A stretch of DNA of 8,711 nt from Planctomycetota bacterium (lineage in GTDB: Bacteria > Planctomycetota > UBA1135 > GCA-002686595), in the NCBI GenBank assembly GCA_027623615.1, contig JAQBVH010000091.1:1-8711 (forward strand). Direction: 5' to 3'. This document shows positions 5,469-8,711 of this stretch, one piece after another. The translations under genes and the position numbers were made by a program. The notes below the pieces were generated by a model. It saw nothing but the letters and a program-made list of their open reading frames with translations. It ran no database searches and had not been told where the DNA came from. Positions within the stretch are counted from its first letter, which is position 1; the number at the start of each line of letters is the position of its first letter.

Positions 5469-7885
5469 GCGTTGCCTTCAGTGACGCCCTCGCGACCGCG
5501 ATCCTGCACCTGCTCTGGCAGGGGACGGCCCTCGCGCTCCTGGCTGCGCTCGCTCTGCGGCTCCTGCCCCGGCAGGCCAACGGCGCGCGGTATGCCGTGT
5601 CCCTCGGCGCGCTTGCGGCATGCGTGCTGGCCTTCGTCGGGACCTTCTGGGTCGCGTACGAAGCTCCCCGGACCTCCGAGTACGGCGCGCTGATCCAGGC
5701 GGTGCCGGGCCTCGGCGAGGAGGTGCTCGCGAGTCTCACGGACACCGACCTGGCGCGGCGCTTCGGCGAGAACGATCTTGTAGCGCTCCTGTGGCTCGCC
5801 GGCGTCCTGCTCCTCGGCTTGCGCCTGCTGAACGGCGTTCGCTGGGGCCTGCGACTCAAGGGTCAGTCGTCGCTGGACGTGCCGGAGCCCTGGCTGCGCA
5901 CTCTCGACCAGCTCCGTCGGGATCAGGGCGTGCGCCACGCCGTGATCCTGCGGACGAGTGAGTCGGTCGAGAGCCCCGCCATCGTCGGTTGGCTGGTGCC
6001 GATGATCCTCGTGCCCACCTCGGCCTTCACGGCCCTGACGCCCGACCAGCTGCGCTGCGTGCTGGCCCATGAGCTGGCGCACCTGCGGCGCTACGACCAC
6101 CTCGTCAACGCCGCTCAGGCGTGGGTCGAGGTGCTCCTGTTCTTCCACCCCGCCGTCTGGTGGCTCTCGAACCGAGTTCGAGAGGAGCGCGAGTACTGCT
6201 GCGATGTCGCGGCGCTGCGCGTCACCGGGAGCCCGAGGCTCCTGGCCCAGGCCCTGACCCGTTTGGAGTCGCTCCGACTCCACAGTCCCTCCATGGCCCT
6301 CGCGGCCCGTTCCCACCGTAGCCCCCTGATGAAACGCATCACTCGCATCCTCGATCCGCAGCACGAACCCCGTCGCACCGTCGGCTGGGGCTTCTCCTCA
6401 CTCATCTCGGTGGCCGTCCTGGCCCTCGGTGCGGGGGTTGCTCACGCGACCGACGTCCCTCCGGTCGACGCCCACCGCGTCGGGCTCGGCGAAACCCTCG
6501 AGTTGGCTCCCAAGGACGAGGCCGAGTACCGGAGCATCGAAGCGCGTCTGCTGGAGGCGGTGCAGGCGGGCGACCTCTCGGTCGCGGAAGCCCAGAAGAC
6601 CCTCGCTGCCTTGCGCAAGAGCATGCTTGCGAGCGACAAGCCCAAGGACAAGCCCAAGGCCGATAAGAAGGAGTCGATCCAGCAGGCCGTGAAGAAGATC
6701 GAGGCGGCGGTGGCTGCGGGCAAGCTCTCCAAGGAGGAGGCCAAGCAGAAGCTGGTCGCCCTCGAGGAGAAGGCGGGCGGGGTCGACGCGAAGCCGCGCG
6801 ACGAGGCCAACCGCGGGGACGACGCGCGCAAGGACCAGCTCAACGCCGCAGAGATGAAGATCAAGCAGGCGGTCGCTGACGGCAGGCTCTCCAAGGAGGA
6901 GGGCCGCCAGAAGCTGCAGTCGTTCCGCAAGGACGTCGACGCCCTGCACGAGGCGGAGGCGAGGCGCCGCCGGGATGCCCCCGACGCCCCCGACGCGGAC
7001 GATCGCCTCGACGCGCTCGGTCGCCAGATCGATGGAGAGTCCCGCAGGCGTGAGGGCGACTTCGCTCGTGAGCGTGAAGACGACCCCCGCGTTGCTCGCC
7101 TCCGCGAGGTGCAGGCGAAGATCGAGGCCGCGGTGCGCTCGGGCGACCTGAGCAAGGAAGAGGCCGAGAGGAAGCTGATCGAGGTCCGCCAGGCGATGTT
7201 CCGCCCCGCAGGCGACCCCCGCGAGGGCGGCGAGGTGCGTGAGCGCCGCGCGGCCCCTGACCGGGAAGAAGACGCCCGCGTTGCTCGCTTCCGCGAGGTG
7301 CAGGCGAAGATCGAGGCCGCAGTGCGCTCGGGCGACTTGAGCAAGGAAGAGGCCGAGAGGAAGCTGATCGAGGTCCGCCGGGAGATGTTCCGCCCGGACT
7401 CCGAGCGGCGCGAGTTCGAGAAGCGTGACGTCGAACGGTCAGATCGCCGCGAGGTCGAGAAGCGTGACGTCGAGCGGGTGGACCGCCGCGAGGTCGAGCG
7501 GCGCGAGGTCGAGCGGTCTGACCGCCGCGATGTCGATAGGCGTGACATGGAGCGCGTGGACCGCCGCGAGGTCGAGACGCGCGATCGCGAACGGATGGAC
7601 CGCCGCGAAGTGGAGCAGCGCGAGATCGAGCGTACGGATCGCCGCGACGCGGAGCAGCGTGAGCGCGACGGGACGGATCGCCGCGACAAGCAGGACGTGG
7701 CTCCGGTCGTGAAGCGCCTCGACGCGACCAAGAAGCACCTCATGCTGGAGGTCGCGGCGGGCCGCATGACTGAGGAGGAGGCCAAGCAGATCTTCGCCAA
7801 GGTCGAGAAGGAGCTGGCCGCCGCCAAGCAAGACAAGCAGGACGAGCAGGCGAAAGAGGAGAAGGTCAAGCGCGAGCGACGCTGA
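5465..7885 (+). CDS. BlaR1-like M56 membrane zinc metallopeptidase with long repetitive periplasmic tail
   Basis: Predicted 806-residue membrane sensor-protease that would act on the co-encoded repressor. Membrane spans lie at about 8-34, 44-65, 104-123 and 307-328. Between the third and fourth span is the M56 domain with zinc motif HELAH (202-206; catalytic E203), a P171-A-I-V-G-W-L-V-P segment typical of the family, the FFHPAVWW loop (226-233), and EEREYCCD (240-247), which should hold the third zinc ligand. After the last span (GVAHATD, ~324-330) the family's penicillin-binding sensor domain is missing. Instead there are about 476 predicted periplasmic residues, highly charged: six modules with an A-V-x-x-G-x-L-S-x-E-E-A-x-x-K-L core (357-387, 404-437, 458-491, 547-580, 610-643, 748-784) and a 13-residue R/E/D repeat (648-738). 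Total length exceeds staphylococcal BlaR1 (~600). The stimulus is unknown. Start fixed by GGAGGA and the ATGA overlap. Confidence 0.9.
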   Translation: MSVAFSDALATAILHLLWQGTALALLAALALRLLPRQANGARYAVSLGALAACVLAFVGTFWVAYEAPRTSEYGALIQAVPGLGEEVLASLTDTDLARRFGENDLVALLWLAGVLLLGLRLLNGVRWGLRLKGQSSLDVPEPWLRTLDQLRRDQGVRHAVILRTSESVESPAIVGWLVPMILVPTSAFTALTPDQLRCVLAHELAHLRRYDHLVNAAQAWVEVLLFFHPAVWWLSNRVREEREYCCDVAALRVTGSPRLLAQALTRLESLRLHSPSMALAARSHRSPLMKRITRILDPQHEPRRTVGWGFSSLISVAVLALGAGVAHATDVPPVDAHRVGLGETLELAPKDEAEYRSIEARLLEAVQAGDLSVAEAQKTLAALRKSMLASDKPKDKPKADKKESIQQAVKKIEAAVAAGKLSKEEAKQKLVALEEKAGGVDAKPRDEANRGDDARKDQLNAAEMKIKQAVADGRLSKEEGRQKLQSFRKDVDALHEAEARRRRDAPDAPDADDRLDALGRQIDGESRRREGDFAREREDDPRVARLREVQAKIEAAVRSGDLSKEEAERKLIEVRQAMFRPAGDPREGGEVRERRAAPDREEDARVARFREVQAKIEAAVRSGDLSKEEAERKLIEVRREMFRPDSERREFEKRDVERSDRREVEKRDVERVDRREVERREVERSDRRDVDRRDMERVDRREVETRDRERMDRREVEQREIERTDRRDAEQRERDGTDRRDKQDVAPVVKRLDATKKHLMLEVAAGRMTEEEAKQIFAKVEKELAAAKQDKQDEQAKEEKVKRERR
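7082..7207 (+). repeat. 126-bp direct repeat, copy 1
   Basis: This segment matches 7271-7396 with 7 mismatches in 126 positions (about 94% identity), no gaps, at a spacing of 189 bp (63 codons). It covers the fourth helical module. Identity at silent positions points to a recent tandem duplication or gene conversion. Confidence 0.9.
7271..7396 (+). repeat. 126-bp direct repeat, copy 2
   Basis: Second copy of the segment at 7082-7207, covering the fifth helical module. The seven differences include two adjacent codons near the end (Q-A changed to R-E), one P/A and one L/F change; the other three are silent. Confidence 0.9.
7406..7678 (+). repeat. 39-bp coding minisatellite, seven units (13-residue R/E/D repeat)
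   Basis: Seven units of exactly 39 bp encode R-R-[ED]-x-[ED]-x-R-[ED]-x-[ED]-[RG]-x-D, peptide residues 648-738, followed by a partial eighth (RRDKQD). The core cgccgcga(g/t) recurs at the head of almost every unit. Unit length is constant and in frame, with divergence rising toward the last unit. The peptide is nearly all charged and predicted helical or extended. Copy number could vary between strains by slippage or recombination. Confidence 0.9.
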
Positions 7886-7906
7886 GCTCCGCTGCCTTCC
7901 AAGAAC

Positions 7907-7942
7907 AGCGGGCCGCTCACCCGAAGAGGGGGGCGGCCCGCT
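7907..7942. terminator. Hairpin terminator between convergent genes
   Basis: A perfect 10-bp inverted repeat, AGCGGGCCGC and GCGGCCCGCT, with a 16-nt loop that can pair partly within itself (ccc with ggg). It starts 21 bp after the peptidase stop and ends 37 bp before the icd stop, so it could end both transcripts. The run of T after it is weak on the plus strand (cttgtcg) and only modest on the minus strand (gttcttgg). Confidence 0.7.
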
Positions 7943-7979
7943 TGTCGTCCCAACGAACGCGGATGGCTCGCTCTGCCGC

Positions 7980-8711
<732 letters not shown>

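Larger units (their letters stand above)
6533..7816 (+). repeat. Six degenerate helical modules in the peptidase tail
   Basis: Modules of about 31-37 codons lie at 6533-6625, 6674-6775, 6836-6937, 7103-7204, 7292-7393 and 7706-7816. Each has an amphipathic helix, a G-[DKR]-[LM]-[ST] turn, and a second helix starting (K/E)-E-E-A. They resemble SHOCT-type short helical modules by eye, but membership in that family is not established. Linkers are charged and vary in length. The fourth and fifth are nearly identical, while the first and last are the most diverged. Confidence 0.75.

Noticed and set aside
5658..5663. Third TACGAA site inside the peptidase gene
   Set aside because: A single TACGAA with no paired TTCGTA at the right spacing; a half-site within coding sequence is expected by chance.
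4907..6364. Minus-strand open frame of 485 codons across the repressor and peptidase
   Set aside because: Runs antisense to two well supported coupled genes and reads as low-complexity charged sequence; explained by the absence of stops in GC-rich DNA.
7406..7678. CRISPR-like array of regularly spaced short repeats
   Set aside because: The 39-bp units are contiguous with no unique spacers, keep the reading frame and encode a consistent peptide, so this is a coding minisatellite.
5088..7885. Beta-lactam resistance regulator
   Set aside because: BlaI/M56 pairs are often named for beta-lactamase control, but there is no beta-lactamase gene here and the peptidase lacks the penicillin-binding sensor domain.
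6442..7953. Minus-strand Ser/Arg-rich open frame of 503 codons
   Set aside because: It is the antisense image of the repetitive peptidase tail; the repeats remove stops from several frames at once.

Overview
The window is a GC-rich chromosomal segment with dense genes, long antisense shadow reading frames and a mixture of ATG and GTG starts. The gene set suits a Planctomycetota-like bacterium with a Gram-negative style envelope: an HTTM-domain membrane protein, a GT39-like glycosyltransferase, an ABC half-exporter, a BlaI / M56-peptidase pair with a very long charged tail, and a monomeric NADP-dependent isocitrate dehydrogenase. The phylum is inferred from this combination; no rRNA or other taxonomic marker is present.

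Layout. 61-1530 (+) encodes an HTTM (vitamin K-dependent carboxylase-like) multi-pass protein with a soluble C-terminal domain. 1588-2895 (+) encodes a multi-pass GT-C glycosyltransferase and may share a transcript with it. 2911-4653 (-) is a complete MsbA-like ABC half-transporter that converges on the glycosyltransferase with only 15 bp between stops. 4654-5087 is a 434-bp region holding a possible broken small gene, two identical-arm palindromes and candidate promoters. 5088-5468 and 5465-7885 (+) are a translationally coupled BlaI-family repressor and M56 membrane metallopeptidase. A strong hairpin (7907-7942) separates them from the convergent 3' part of icd (7980 to beyond the right edge, -).

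How the genes may work together. The BlaI/M56 pair looks like a complete self-regulated sensing unit. Two TACGAA-N4-TTCGTA sites, 41 bp apart centre to centre, lie over the promoter region of the repressor gene. The peptidase has the HExxH zinc site in its cytoplasmic portion and a last membrane span followed by about 476 predicted periplasmic residues. That tail has no penicillin-binding sensor domain. It carries six copies of a helix-turn-helix-like module (G-x-L-S-x-E-E-A core) and a seven-unit, 13-residue R/E/D-rich tandem repeat. What it senses is unknown, and this is the most interesting object in the window. The membrane genes on the left plausibly concern lipid, glycan or envelope chemistry, but nothing in the sequence fixes their substrates. 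The icd gene is central metabolism and appears unrelated to its neighbours.
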